Source: Formosa algae (lineage in GTDB: Bacteria; Bacteroidota; Bacteroidia; Flavobacteriales; Flavobacteriaceae). Taken from it: DNA of 64,000 bases. The notes below the pieces were generated by a model, which made no database searches, was not told the DNA's origin, and saw only the letters and a list, made by a program, of their open reading frames with translations. A program made the position numbers and the translations under genes. The stretch lies in contig NZ_LMAK01000076.1 of the NCBI RefSeq assembly GCF_001439665.1, forward strand, positions 1 to 64,000, given 5' to 3'. Positions 38,596-47,372 of the stretch are shown here, one piece after another. How positions within the stretch are numbered: the first letter of the stretch is position 1; each line of letters begins with the position of its first letter.

Positions 38596-39828
38596 TTATT
38601 CTTCAAACTCTTCTCTAAGAATTCTAATAACTTCGTTAATTGTTTCTTCTTCTAAATCGGTTCTTTTCACCAAGTCTTCTACATCTTGTTCAAGAACACT
38701 TTTTGCTGTATCAAGCCCAGCTTTGCTTAACTCATCAATAATCCACTTATCAATTTCATCAGAAAATTCAGATAATTCAACATCTTCTTCTGCACCTTCT
38801 CTAAACACATCAATCTCATAACCTGTTAATTGACCGGCTAATCTAATGTTGTGACCACCACGTCCAATGGCTTTACTTACTTCTTCAGGCTTTAAAATAA
38901 CCTCTGCACGTTTGTTTTCCTCATCAATTTTAATCGATGTCACTTTTGCTGGACTTAACGCTCTAGTGATGTACAATTGTAGGTTACTTGTATAATTGAT
39001 AACGTCTATATTTTCGTTACCTAATTCACGAACTATGCCGTGTATTCTAGACCCTTTCATACCTACACAGGCACCAACTGGATCTATACGATCATCGTAA
39101 GAATCTACAGCTACTTTTGCTTTTTCACCTGGAATTCTTACTACGTTTTTAACAGAGATTAATCCGTCAAAAACTTCTGGTATTTCTTGCTCGAATAATT
39201 TTTCTAAGAATAAAGGCGATGTACGCGACATAATAATAGCCGGTTTACTTCCTTTTAATTCTACATTTTCGATAACTCCTCTTACATTATCTCCTTTACG
39301 GAAGAAATCTGAAGGAATTTGTTTTTCTTTTGGTAAAATGATTTCGTTACCTTCATCATCTAACAAAATTACAGCTCTGTGACGAATATGATGTACTTCT
39401 GCTGTATAAATATCTCCAATTAAATCTTTAAATTGCTTGTAGATATTTGTATTATCATGTTCATGAATTTTAGAAATTAAATTCTGACGTAATGCTAAAA
39501 TAGCACGACGACCTAAATCTATTAATTTCACTTCTTCAGATACATCTTCACCAACTTCAAAATCAGGCTCAATTTTACGAGCAGCTGTTAAAGAAATCTC
39601 TTGATTAGGTTCTTCTACTTCACCATCTGCAACGACAACACGGTTTCTCCATATTTCTAAATCACCTTTATCTGGGTTAATAATAATATCAAAATTATCA
39701 TCGTCTCCAAATTTTTTCTTTAAGGCGTTTCTAAAAACATCTTCTAAAATCGCCATTAACGTTACACGATCTATTAATTTATCGTCCTTAAATTCTGAAA
39801 AAGAATCAATTAACGCAAGATTTTCCAT
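38596..39828 (-). CDS. nusA: Transcription termination/antitermination factor NusA
   Basis: 410 residues. An N-terminal RNA polymerase-binding domain is followed by an S1 domain (IYTAEVHHIRHRAVILLDDEGNE), then KH1 (GACVGMKGSRIHGIVRELG) and KH2 (AIGRGGHNIRLAGQLTG), and a short acidic tail. The acidic C-terminal repeats of E. coli NusA are absent, as in many bacteria. It lies 12 bases after rimP and 30 before infB. Because it acts on hairpin termination, the hairpin in its operon leader (40312-40336) is notable. Confidence 0.97.
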   Translation of the reverse strand: MENLALIDSFSEFKDDKLIDRVTLMAILEDVFRNALKKKFGDDDNFDIIINPDKGDLEIWRNRVVVADGEVEEPNQEISLTAARKIEPDFEVGEDVSEEVKLIDLGRRAILALRQNLISKIHEHDNTNIYKQFKDLIGDIYTAEVHHIRHRAVILLDDEGNEIILPKEKQIPSDFFRKGDNVRGVIENVELKGSKPAIIMSRTSPLFLEKLFEQEIPEVFDGLISVKNVVRIPGEKAKVAVDSYDDRIDPVGACVGMKGSRIHGIVRELGNENIDVINYTSNLQLYITRALSPAKVTSIKIDEENKRAEVILKPEEVSKAIGRGGHNIRLAGQLTGYEIDVFREGAEEDVELSEFSDEIDKWIIDELSKAGLDTAKSVLEQDVEDLVKRTDLEEETINEVIRILREEFEE

Positions 39829-39840
39829 AACTCTTTTGAA

Positions 39841-40302
39841 TTAAAATTTAATCATCACTTTAGCTTCTACAATATCGTTATAAGAAATATTTGCTTTTTT
39901 CTGAACAGTCACTTTACCTTTCCCTACCGGTTTAGGCTCTCTAGCTTTCCATTCTAAAACTATTTCATCTTCATTAGCATCAACCAAAACAGCTTCAATA
40001 GTCTCTGTTTCCGTTTTAACTTCTAAGGTTCTTCCTATATTTTTAACATACTGCCTACTTTGCAACAAAGGCGATGCAGCTCCTGCCGACATAACTTCTA
40101 GCGAAAAATCTATTTCTTCTCTATCTATATTATGTTCTATAGCTCTACTTATAAACATACAATCCTCAACACTCACACCCTCATCTCCGTCAATAATAAC
40201 TTTAACAGCATTATCTCCAGAAATAGTTAAACTTATCAAAAACAAGTCATCTCGTTCTTGTAAGGCGCTTTCTAATAAATCTTCAACAGTTGTTCTAAAC
40301 AT
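39841..40302 (-). CDS. rimP: Ribosome maturation factor RimP
   Basis: 153 residues, the standard length of this 30S assembly factor. The N-terminal alpha/beta domain has INGDEGVS-like features here as IDGDEGVSVEDCMFISRAIEH, then LEVMSAGAASPLL, followed by an SH3-like C-terminal domain. It is the first gene of the operon with nusA and infB. The ATG at 40302 lies 16 bases downstream of a GC-rich hairpin ending in T5, described separately. Confidence 0.95.
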   Translation of the reverse strand: MFRTTVEDLLESALQERDDLFLISLTISGDNAVKVIIDGDEGVSVEDCMFISRAIEHNIDREEIDFSLEVMSAGAASPLLQSRQYVKNIGRTLEVKTETETIEAVLVDANEDEIVLEWKAREPKPVGKGKVTVQKKANISYNDIVEAKVMIKF

Positions 40303-40311
40303 TTTTTAGTA

Positions 40312-40336
40312 TAAAAAGAGGGGACTCTGTCCCCTC
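40312..40336 (-). terminator. Terminator-like hairpin (possible attenuator) in the rimP leader
   Basis: On the minus strand GAGGGGAC pairs with GTCCCCTC (8 perfect pairs, 3-base loop) and is followed by TTTTTAT. It lies between the operon promoter (40363-40394) and the rimP ATG, with no minus-strand gene upstream that it could terminate. Confidence 0.7.
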
Positions 40337-40362
40337 GCATATTCTTTTTTCTTACAACGGGG

Positions 40363-40394
40363 CAAATATACAATTTTTTTATTGATTCACACAA
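40363..40394 (-). promoter_or_regulatory. Promoter of the rimP-nusA-infB operon
   Basis: On the minus strand TTG (40394-40392), 21 bases, then TATATTTG (40370-40363), a full -7 match. The leader is about 55 bases and contains the hairpin at 40312-40336. Confidence 0.7.
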
Positions 40395-40458
40395 GCTTTC
40401 AAATATCAATTTTTATCCGTAATTTTATATAGCCGTTTAACAAAAAACAAATATACTT

Positions 40459-41286
40459 ATGAAAAGAATAATGGTCCCAACAGATTTTTCGGATGAAGCA
40501 AAATACGCTACTAAAGTTGCCGCAAAATTTGCCAAAAAATTTGATTGTGAAATACATTTACTTCACATGATAGATCTACCAGTAGGAGAATTAGACAAAA
40601 TGACTCCAACCTACAGCGAAATACCTGAAGCACTATTTTTTATGAAGCTTGCTGCTAAAAATTTCGCAGAACTTTTAGAAGAAGATTTCTTACAAGATGT
40701 AACCGTACACCACTCTATTAAAACAAACACGACTTTTGAAGGTATTAATGAAACCGCAAAAGAATTAGACATAGACCTAATTATTATGGGCTCTCATGGC
40801 GCCACTGGTTTTAAAGAAATATTTATTGGATCGAACACAGAAAAAGTCGTTCGTACATCGCATATTCCTGTTTTAGTGATAAAAAGCACTGAAAACGAAT
40901 TTGAAGCCAATGATATGGTATTCGCATCAGATTTTAACTTAGACAATAAACACACATACACACAAGCTGTAAAATTTGCTAAAAAATTCGATTCTAAAAT
41001 TCATTTATTGTTAGTGAATACACCAAACAATTTCTCTACAACTAAAGAATCTTCAGACCGTATTGAAAAATTTATTGCTGGTTCAGATTACACAAACTAC
41101 ACAATAAATATTCACAATGATGATACTGTTGAAAAAGGAATTCTAAACTTTGCCGAAAAAATAGGTGCCGATCTTATTGGTATTAGCACACATGGCAGAC
41201 AAGGTATTGCACATTTCTTTAATGGCAGTATTAGTGAAGACATAGTAAACCACGCAGTACGTCCTGTAATTACTTTTAAAATATAA
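40459..41286 (+). CDS. Tandem universal stress protein
   Basis: 275 residues made of two UspA domains. The first (1 to about 137) opens with MKRIMVPTDFSDEAKYA and carries the ATP-binding loop GSHGATGFKEIFIGS. The second (about 145-275) has GISTHGRQGIAHFFNGSI, keeping the G-x2-G-x9-GS pattern. It is a cytoplasmic stress-response protein, probably nucleotide-binding, with no fixed partner. It is divergent from rimP, stands alone and is followed by a terminator. Confidence 0.93.
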   Translation: MKRIMVPTDFSDEAKYATKVAAKFAKKFDCEIHLLHMIDLPVGELDKMTPTYSEIPEALFFMKLAAKNFAELLEEDFLQDVTVHHSIKTNTTFEGINETAKELDIDLIIMGSHGATGFKEIFIGSNTEKVVRTSHIPVLVIKSTENEFEANDMVFASDFNLDNKHTYTQAVKFAKKFDSKIHLLLVNTPNNFSTTKESSDRIEKFIAGSDYTNYTINIHNDDTVEKGILNFAEKIGADLIGISTHGRQGIAHFFNGSISEDIVNHAVRPVITFKI

Positions 41287-41307
41287 ACAAATTAAAACGG
41301 AAAAATT

Positions 41308-41348
41308 AAAGCCCCTATAATGTTAATTCATTTTAGGAGCTTTTTTTT
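41308..41348. terminator. Terminator after the universal stress gene
   Basis: AAAGC-C-CCTA pairs with TAGG-A-GCTTT (one mismatch), followed on the plus strand by eight T. The other strand also shows a T-rich tail, so it may serve the convergent 41443 gene. Confidence 0.7.
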
Positions 41349-41442
41349 ATGTTATAAATAAGCGCTACATCTTTTTAATAAAACACGTATAATTAAACAT
41401 TAAAAGACCACCTAAATGCAGATGGTTTATTCATCATTATAT

Positions 41443-41895
41443 TTACTCTCCTATTAAAGGTAAAGATTCCTGCAACACTTCGTCTATCGACGTTTGCACA
41501 TACCGTTCAAACTGCACAAATTGAGAAGCCGTTTTAGCACCCAATTCTTTTTTCACCTTTTTATAATATTTTTTCTGAAGTTTTTCACTCTTTGCTCGTA
41601 TAGAAAATGTCTCTTTAACAATTACATCTGCTTGCTCGTCTGTTAACGCATCATACTGCTCTACATATTTTTCCAACAGCGACATACGTCTATTACTTAT
41701 TTCTTTGCGTTCTAAAATATAGGCATCATAAATACCATTAAAAATCATTGCAGCTGTTGCATCTAAATCTAAAAACTCACCTATTACCGTTTTCTTTTCA
41801 GAATTAAACAAATCTTTAAAAGCTTCTAATTCTGCATCTTGAGCAAACACACCCAAACTAAATACCAGAGTGAATACAAGTAAAATCTTTTTCAT
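41443..41895 (-). CDS. Small exported helical protein of unknown function
   Basis: 150 residues with a clean signal peptide (KKILLVFTLVFSLGVFAQ). The mature part is predicted mostly helical, with charged heptads (ILERKEISNRRMSLLEKYVEQY) and an ALTDEQADVI segment similar to the LTxxQ motif of Spy/CpxP periplasmic chaperones. The resemblance is weak, so this is a hypothetical protein with a possible envelope-stress role. It has no close neighbours on its strand. Confidence 0.65.
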   Translation of the reverse strand: MKKILLVFTLVFSLGVFAQDAELEAFKDLFNSEKKTVIGEFLDLDATAAMIFNGIYDAYILERKEISNRRMSLLEKYVEQYDALTDEQADVIVKETFSIRAKSEKLQKKYYKKVKKELGAKTASQFVQFERYVQTSIDEVLQESLPLIGE

Positions 41896-42268
41896 ATCAA
41901 TTTAATTTTTAGTTACTATGTTTTTAAAGATATAATAAAATGAATTAATTAGAAACAGATTTACAACGCTTCTTTTTATAAAAAAAGCATTTTAAAATAT
42001 ATACATCACAAAGGCAAACCCCTAAAAACCAGACGGCACGTAAAAACGAGACCATTTCGCAAAACACACATTATCAATGCCATCTAAAAAAGCTTGGCTT
42101 GACTTAAATTTTATCAAAATTAACCGTTCGTCTAGAATCTAAATTTTCGAGTTCAAAAACAAAACTAATTTTATATATTTGGTAATACCTACTTATTAAA
42201 TCAACTTATTAACCTAAAAAACAACACTTTAAGATTAACCCCAAAACACAAACATCTACTAGAATTTT
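41896..42268. other. 373-base region between two small unknown genes
   Basis: The one clear signal is a plus-strand TATATTTG box at 42174-42181. A/T-rich hairpin-like sequence (GCTTC, A/T run, AAGC) lies at 41968-41988 but has no terminator tail. No open reading frame was recognised. Confidence 0.35.
42174..42181 (+). promoter_or_regulatory. -7 box of the 42269 gene
   Basis: TATATTTG on the plus strand, a full match to TAnnTTTG. It implies an unusually long leader of about 80 bases. No clear -33 TTTG. Confidence 0.5.
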
Positions 42269-42709
42269 ATGACTCAACACGCTCCTTCCGTTATAAATCA
42301 AATTTCAGACAACATCTTAGGACTCTTGTCCTCTTACGAAGATCCTGAATTTAAAGACATTTTTAAGAAAACAAATCCAGGTAAAATAGACATGGATTAT
42401 ATTGCAAAAGCATTGCAAAGAAAAGAATGGGAAAAATACTCCAAAGACGCCATTAAAGACAAACTAATTCGTGATGGCTATATTACAGAACACGAAAATG
42501 GGAGTTTAACCATTACACGTTTTGGTTTAGAGTTTCAGAAAAAAGGTGGTTATTACCTACAAGATCTAAATCTAAACCAAACAACACAAACAGAAACGCC
42601 TTTTGAAAAAATAAAGAAAAAAATGGACTGGCAATTTATCCTACTAGGTGTAGCGCTATTTGTTATTCAAATCTTATCTATAGACTACATCAAGGATTTC
42701 TTTAATTAA
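42269..42709 (+). CDS. Small tail-anchored protein with a winged-helix-like N-terminus
   Basis: 146 residues, not recognised. The cytoplasmic part (1 to about 115) is predicted helical, with a segment that could be a winged helix (KDAIKDKLIRDGYITEHENGSLTITRFGLEFQKKGGY). A single C-terminal membrane helix follows (WQFILLGVALFVIQILSIDYI). This order, a DNA- or protein-binding-like head tethered by a tail anchor, is uncommon. Its own promoter and terminator suggest it is a real single-gene unit next to tRNA-Gln. The function is unknown. Confidence 0.6.
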   Translation: MTQHAPSVINQISDNILGLLSSYEDPEFKDIFKKTNPGKIDMDYIAKALQRKEWEKYSKDAIKDKLIRDGYITEHENGSLTITRFGLEFQKKGGYYLQDLNLNQTTQTETPFEKIKKKMDWQFILLGVALFVIQILSIDYIKDFFN

Positions 42710-42739
42710 ATCGCTTAATAAACATTTAACCTATAAAAT

Positions 42740-42776
42740 AACAAAACCCCAACCTTTTTCAAGATTGGGGTTTGTT
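42740..42776. terminator. Terminator between the 42269 gene and tRNA-Gln
   Basis: AACAAAACCCCAA pairs with TTGGGGTTTGTT (one bulged A) around a 12-base loop. It lies 31 bases past the plus-strand stop and one base past the tRNA discriminator on the minus strand, so it can serve both. Confidence 0.65.
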
Positions 42777-42777
42777 G

Positions 42778-42850
42778 TTGGCCCACTAGGGCTCGAACCT
42801 AGACTCTTTGGTACCAAAAACCAACGTGTTGCCAGTTACACCATGGGCCA
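42778..42850 (-). tRNA. tRNA-Gln (anticodon TTG)
   Basis: Seven-base-pair acceptor stem TGGCCCA/TGGGCCA. The anticodon stem TTGGT/ACCAA closes a 7-base loop TTTTGGT with TTG at positions 34-36. The T stem is CTAGG/CCTAG with loop TTCGAGC. The discriminator is A, and the CCA end is not encoded. A consensus promoter lies at 42868-42898. Confidence 0.95.
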
Positions 42851-42867
42851 TCAATAATTTGAGAGTG

Positions 42868-42898
42868 CAAATATAGAACATTTCATAATACACACAAA
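42868..42898 (-). promoter_or_regulatory. Promoter of tRNA-Gln
   Basis: On the minus strand TTTG (42898-42895), 19 bases, then TATATTTG (42875-42868): a perfect match with correct spacing, 18 bases before the tRNA 5' end. Confidence 0.8.
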
Positions 42899-43002
42899 CT
42901 TTTTTTTAAAAAATTTTAAACTAAATATTAAGGTTTACATAAAACGCTTCACTGTTACATATTTATTATTAAATTCGCCCTACTGAATAAACAACAAATT
43001 TC

Positions 43003-46000
43003 ATGACACAATTCAACTTTAAAAAGTGGAATACCATCCTAGGTTGGTTTGCTTTTGCAATTGCTTTAGTAACCTACGGACTAACAGTCGAACCTACCGT
43101 AAGCTATTGGGATGCTGGAGAATATATTTTAACATCGGCAAAACTTCAAGTAGGTCACCCACCAGGAGCTCCGTTATTTCAAATGCTTGGAGCATTTTTC
43201 TCTATGTTTGCTCTAGAACCGAATCAGATTGGGTACATGTTAAATTTAATGAGTGCCGTTGCTAGTGCATTCACTATTTTATTCATGTTTTGGACCATAA
43301 CTTTATTATTAAAAAATATAATTTCTAAAGACGAATCTTTATCTAAAGCTAAAGCCATGGCTATTCTTGGTAGTGGTTTAGTAGGAAGTTTGGCTTTTAC
43401 TTTTACAGATTCGTTTTGGTTTAATGCTGTAGAAACAGAAGTATATGCTATGGCCACTTTAATTATGGCCATTATGTTTTGGTTGGGATTACGTTGGGAA
43501 CAAGATATGCATACGCCACGCGGAAATCGCTGGTTGGTTATTATTGCTTTTGTTATTGGATTGTCGTTTGGAGTACACTTTATGGGATTATTAACCATTC
43601 CTGGTATTGCACTGGTGTATTACTTTAAAAATTACAAAACCATTACCGTTAAGAATTTTATTATTGCCAATGTTGTAGCCGTAGCGATTTTACTTTTTAT
43701 CTTTAAATTGTTACTTCCTAATGCGCTATCCTTTTTTAGTACTTCAGAAATATTTTTTATCAATACTGTAGGATTACCGTTTAATTCAGGAACTATAATC
43801 GCTGCTATTTTACTTATAGCTGCATTTTATTTCGCTTTAAAATATACCAGAGATAAAGGCTATGTCCATTTAAATACCTTAGCGCTTTGTTTAATATTTA
43901 TTTTTATCGGATTCTCTTCTTGGATGATGCTTCCTATTCGTGCAAATGCAAATGTGGTTGTAAATGAAAATGCACCGTCTGATGCGCGTGAATTATTAGC
44001 CTATTATAACTTAGAACAATATCCGGAAACGCATTTATTTTACGGTCCGCAATTCACTGAACAATATTCAGGTTTAGATGAAAACAATCCATATATAGAC
44101 GATAAACCAAATTACGAAAAAGACGAAGCCCAAGGCAAGTATGTAATTGTAAACGATTATAAGCGCGCCAAACAAAATTATAATTCAGAGCACGCTTCTA
44201 TTCTTCCTCGTATGTGGAGTTCAGAACATGCAGAAAACTATATGTTGTTTACTGGCTATTTAGATTTTAAGTTGAAACCGGAATACCAAATGGAAAACCA
44301 ATTGCGTACTTCTGTGTCTAACTTTAAAAACGATGTTGCTCAGGGTAATGTAGATTTTGAAGATTACAACAGCTTCTTAACCCAATTCGGACAATATTTA
44401 GATATCGAAAAACCGTCTTTAGCAAGTAACATTGTATACTTATTCCAATATCAATTAGGCTACATGTACTGGCGTTATTTTATGTGGAATTATGTAGGTC
44501 GCCAAGACGATATTCAAGGAAGATACGACAATCATGGAAATTGGTTAAGCGGCATAAACTTTATAGACGAATGGCACTTAGATATGCCACAAACCAATTT
44601 ACCTAGCGACGTTAAAAACAATAAAGCGAGAAATACCTATTATTTCTTACCGTTTATTTTAGGACTTATAGGTCTATTCTTCTTATTTAACAAAGACAAA
44701 AAAATGTTTTGGGTACTCTTTGTTTTCTTTCTCTTTACCGGAGTTGCCATACAAGTGTACACCAACGTCAGACCTTTTGAACCTAGAGAACGTGACTACT
44801 CGGTTGTAGGATCATTTTATGTGTTCGCCATTTGGATAGGTTTTGGTGTGTATGCCATTTTCGAAGCTCTTAAAAAGCATGTAAAAACACCATTACTGGC
44901 TCCAGCAATAACACTAGCTTGTCTGGTACTTGTTCCTGGAATAATGGCAGCCAATAACTGGGACGATCACGATAGATCTGATAAATACACGGCACGTTCT
45001 ATGGCCAAAATGTATTTAGATTCTTGTGCCGAAAATGCCATCTTATTTACCATTGGAGATAACGATACGTTTGCCCTGTGGTATGCTCAAGAAATTGAAG
45101 GCTACCGTACAGATGTGCGTATTGTAAATACCAGTTTATTCCAAACAGATTGGTATATCGATCAAATGAAACGTAAAGCTTACGAGAGTGATCCTATTCC
45201 ATCTCAGCTTACGCATGAACAATATAGATACGGTACGCGTGATTATATCATGAAACGTATAGTCTCTCAAGACACTATGGATATTAAAGACTTTATCAAT
45301 TTTGTAGGTAGCGATAATCCTAAGACTAAATTTAAATACATCTTAGAAATGCAAGGCGAAGACCCTAGCTATTACCCTACACAGTTGCAAAACTCTAATT
45401 ATTTCCCTGTAGAGAATCTAACAGTTAAAGTCGATAAACAAGCCGTACTTAACAATGGTATAGTGGCCGCAAAAGATGCCGACAAGATTGTAGACAAAAT
45501 CAATTTAAACATTAGTAGTAGTGCACTGTATAAAAACAGATTATTAATGTTAGATATTATTGCTAATAACAATTGGAAACGCCCAATTTACTTTACTGGC
45601 GGTAGTTTTGGAGACGATGATTATTTATGGATGAAAGATTACCTGCAACTAGACGGTATGTGTTATAAATTAGTCCCTATAAAAACGCCTATTAGTAGAA
45701 GTAACCCATTTGATATGGGACGTGTAGATGCCGACTTAATGTACAAAAAAGTTAAAGCCTGGGATTGGGGTAATAGCGGAAGTCCTGACATTTATCACGA
45801 TCCAGAAACGCGTAAAAATTCTATTTCTTACAGAGGAAACTTAGCCCGATTAATGGAACAATTAATAAACGAAAACAAATTTGACAAAGCTGAAGATGTA
45901 GCCGATATTGCTATGGAAAACATGCCTGTAGATTATTTCGGATATTACACCCTTTTAGAACCATATATTGCAGGGTATTATGAGGTTGGTGCAACAGAAA

Positions 46001-46311
46001 AAGCAAGAAAACTGTTTAAAGAAGTGGCTGCCAAGTATCAAGAAAATTTAAATTACTACAGTACTTTAAAAGTTGAAAAGCAATACGACATAGCCGAAGA
46101 AATTGTAACCAATATAGAGCGTTACAAATCTTTAGTAGATGTTTTATTACGTAAAGATGAAGCGTTTGCGAAAACAGAAATGCAAACGTTTAATAATCAT
46201 TTAAAATTATTTGAACATTTTTATGGTGGTAGCGCTCCAGAACCTGAAGACATACAACCCACAGAATTAGATATTCGTCCTAATGATAGTGCGATTGTAC
46301 CAGTAGAATAA
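43003..46311 (+). CDS. DUF2723 polytopic membrane protein (putative protein O-glycosyltransferase family)
   Basis: 1102 residues. The N-terminal half has about ten or more membrane helices with the DUF2723 signatures YWDAGEYILTSAKLQVGHPPGAPLFQMLG and NAVETEVYAMATL; the rest is a large soluble domain with TPR-like helices near the C-terminus (about 950-1080). The acidic residues in the DAGEY loop match the GT-C fold catalytic position. DUF2723 proteins are related to eukaryotic TMEM260, a protein O-mannosyltransferase, so a role in glycosylating exported proteins or sugars is likely but unproven. The polysaccharide deacetylase gene starts two bases after its stop codon, so they form a pair. 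Confidence 0.88.
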   Translation: MTQFNFKKWNTILGWFAFAIALVTYGLTVEPTVSYWDAGEYILTSAKLQVGHPPGAPLFQMLGAFFSMFALEPNQIGYMLNLMSAVASAFTILFMFWTITLLLKNIISKDESLSKAKAMAILGSGLVGSLAFTFTDSFWFNAVETEVYAMATLIMAIMFWLGLRWEQDMHTPRGNRWLVIIAFVIGLSFGVHFMGLLTIPGIALVYYFKNYKTITVKNFIIANVVAVAILLFIFKLLLPNALSFFSTSEIFFINTVGLPFNSGTIIAAILLIAAFYFALKYTRDKGYVHLNTLALCLIFIFIGFSSWMMLPIRANANVVVNENAPSDARELLAYYNLEQYPETHLFYGPQFTEQYSGLDENNPYIDDKPNYEKDEAQGKYVIVNDYKRAKQNYNSEHASILPRMWSSEHAENYMLFTGYLDFKLKPEYQMENQLRTSVSNFKNDVAQGNVDFEDYNSFLTQFGQYLDIEKPSLASNIVYLFQYQLGYMYWRYFMWNYVGRQDDIQGRYDNHGNWLSGINFIDEWHLDMPQTNLPSDVKNNKARNTYYFLPFILGLIGLFFLFNKDKKMFWVLFVFFLFTGVAIQVYTNVRPFEPRERDYSVVGSFYVFAIWIGFGVYAIFEALKKHVKTPLLAPAITLACLVLVPGIMAANNWDDHDRSDKYTARSMAKMYLDSCAENAILFTIGDNDTFALWYAQEIEGYRTDVRIVNTSLFQTDWYIDQMKRKAYESDPIPSQLTHEQYRYGTRDYIMKRIVSQDTMDIKDFINFVGSDNPKTKFKYILEMQGEDPSYYPTQLQNSNYFPVENLTVKVDKQAVLNNGIVAAKDADKIVDKINLNISSSALYKNRLLMLDIIANNNWKRPIYFTGGSFGDDDYLWMKDYLQLDGMCYKLVPIKTPISRSNPFDMGRVDADLMYKKVKAWDWGNSGSPDIYHDPETRKNSISYRGNLARLMEQLINENKFDKAEDVADIAMENMPVDYFGYYTLLEPYIAGYYEVGATEKARKLFKEVAAKYQENLNYYSTLKVEKQYDIAEEIVTNIERYKSLVDVLLRKDEAFAKTEMQTFNNHLKLFEHFYGGSAPEPEDIQPTELDIRPNDSAIVPVE

Positions 46312-46313
46312 AT

Positions 46314-46940
46314 ATGGGATTAATACCTGTTAAAACACCAAAATTTATAAAAGGCATATTTCCGAACTACGTTTGGGATATGCCTTTATTAGATACAAAG
46401 ACCATCTATTTAACATTCGACGATGGTCCGAATCCAGAAATTACACCTTGGGTTTTAAAAACGTTAGAAGCTTACCAAGCTAAAGCCACATTTTTCTGTA
46501 TTGGCGATAATATTAGAAAGTACCCAGACACCTTTGAAGCCACCATTGCTGCAGGTCACGCCATAGGAAATCATACGTTTAACCATTTAAAAGGATGGAA
46601 AACAAATACAGAAACGTATATTGAGAATGTAGAAAAAGCGGCGCAATTAATGTCTTCAAAACTATTTAGACCACCTTACGGCAAGATAAAAAATAAGCAG
46701 GCAAAGTTATTAAAGCAGCAAGGCTATCACATTATAATGTGGAGCATTATTTCTTTTGATTGGGATAAAGATTTATTGGAAGAAGACTGTTTAAAACATG
46801 TTATTAAACATGCCGAAGACGGACATATAATTGTGTTTCATGACAGCTTAAAAGCAGCTAAAAACATGCAATATGCTTTGCCTAAAGTCTTAGAATATTA
46901 TAGTAAAAAAGGATATCAGTTTAAGTCACTTTCGGTTTAA
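46314..46940 (+). CDS. Polysaccharide deacetylase (NodB homology domain)
   Basis: 208 residues, a compact carbohydrate esterase 4 domain. Motif 1 TFDDGP has Asp36 and Asp37, motif 2 GHAIGNHTFNH carries the two metal-binding His, motif 3 is FRPPYGK, and motif 5 HDSL is present. It removes acetyl groups from cell-wall or exopolysaccharide N-acetylated sugars. No signal peptide is seen, so it may be cytoplasmic or exported another way. It is co-transcribed with the DUF2723 gene, and its stop overlaps that of the convergent thioredoxin-like gene (TTAA shared). Confidence 0.9.
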   Translation: MGLIPVKTPKFIKGIFPNYVWDMPLLDTKTIYLTFDDGPNPEITPWVLKTLEAYQAKATFFCIGDNIRKYPDTFEATIAAGHAIGNHTFNHLKGWKTNTETYIENVEKAAQLMSSKLFRPPYGKIKNKQAKLLKQQGYHIIMWSIISFDWDKDLLEEDCLKHVIKHAEDGHIIVFHDSLKAAKNMQYALPKVLEYYSKKGYQFKSLSV

Positions 46941-47233
46941 AGAAACTGCTGAACAATGCCAATAAGTGTATTCGCATCTTGTTCGCCACTATGTCTCCAT
47001 TTCATTTCGCCGTTTTTATAGACAATTAATGTAGGCAAACCTTTTACTCGAAGTGCTTCAGCTAATTCTTTGTTTTTTTCAACATCAATTTTTATCACTT
47101 TAGCTTTATCTCCAAGAGCAGCTGCCACATCACGTAATATAGGATGCATGGCTGTAGATTGTTCATTCCATTCGGTAAAGAAATTTAATAATACCGGAAT
47201 GCTAACATCTATTAATTCCCCGAATTTTGACAT
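46937..47233 (-). CDS. Thioredoxin-like protein lacking the active-site cysteines
   Basis: 98 residues with a complete thioredoxin fold: VPVLL-type first strand (SIPVLLNFFTEW), the KAKVIKIDVEKN strand, and cis-Pro GLPTLIVYKNG. The catalytic WCGPC is replaced by WNEQS (residues 22-26), so both redox Cys are Asn23 and Ser26, and there is no Cys anywhere in the protein. It cannot do thiol-disulfide exchange and is probably a binding or scaffold protein, as in other Cys-free thioredoxin-fold members. Its stop overlaps that of the convergent deacetylase gene. Confidence 0.88.
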   Translation of the reverse strand: MSKFGELIDVSIPVLLNFFTEWNEQSTAMHPILRDVAAALGDKAKVIKIDVEKNKELAEALRVKGLPTLIVYKNGEMKWRHSGEQDANTLIGIVQQFL

Positions 47234-47372
47234 ATTTTACTATTTAAGAGCTCATTTTTTATTTCAACATCCTTATTAATAGTCATAAAAAAACTAATAA
47301 AATAAGGCTTTTGCTCGTGTTCTATCACATAAAAATAAGCAATTCTAAATTAATAATACCATTTATGTTAAT

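Noticed and set aside
42778-42850. tRNA-Gln as an integration site for a mobile element
   Set aside because: No integrase, no direct repeat of the tRNA 3' end, and the flanks are core genes.
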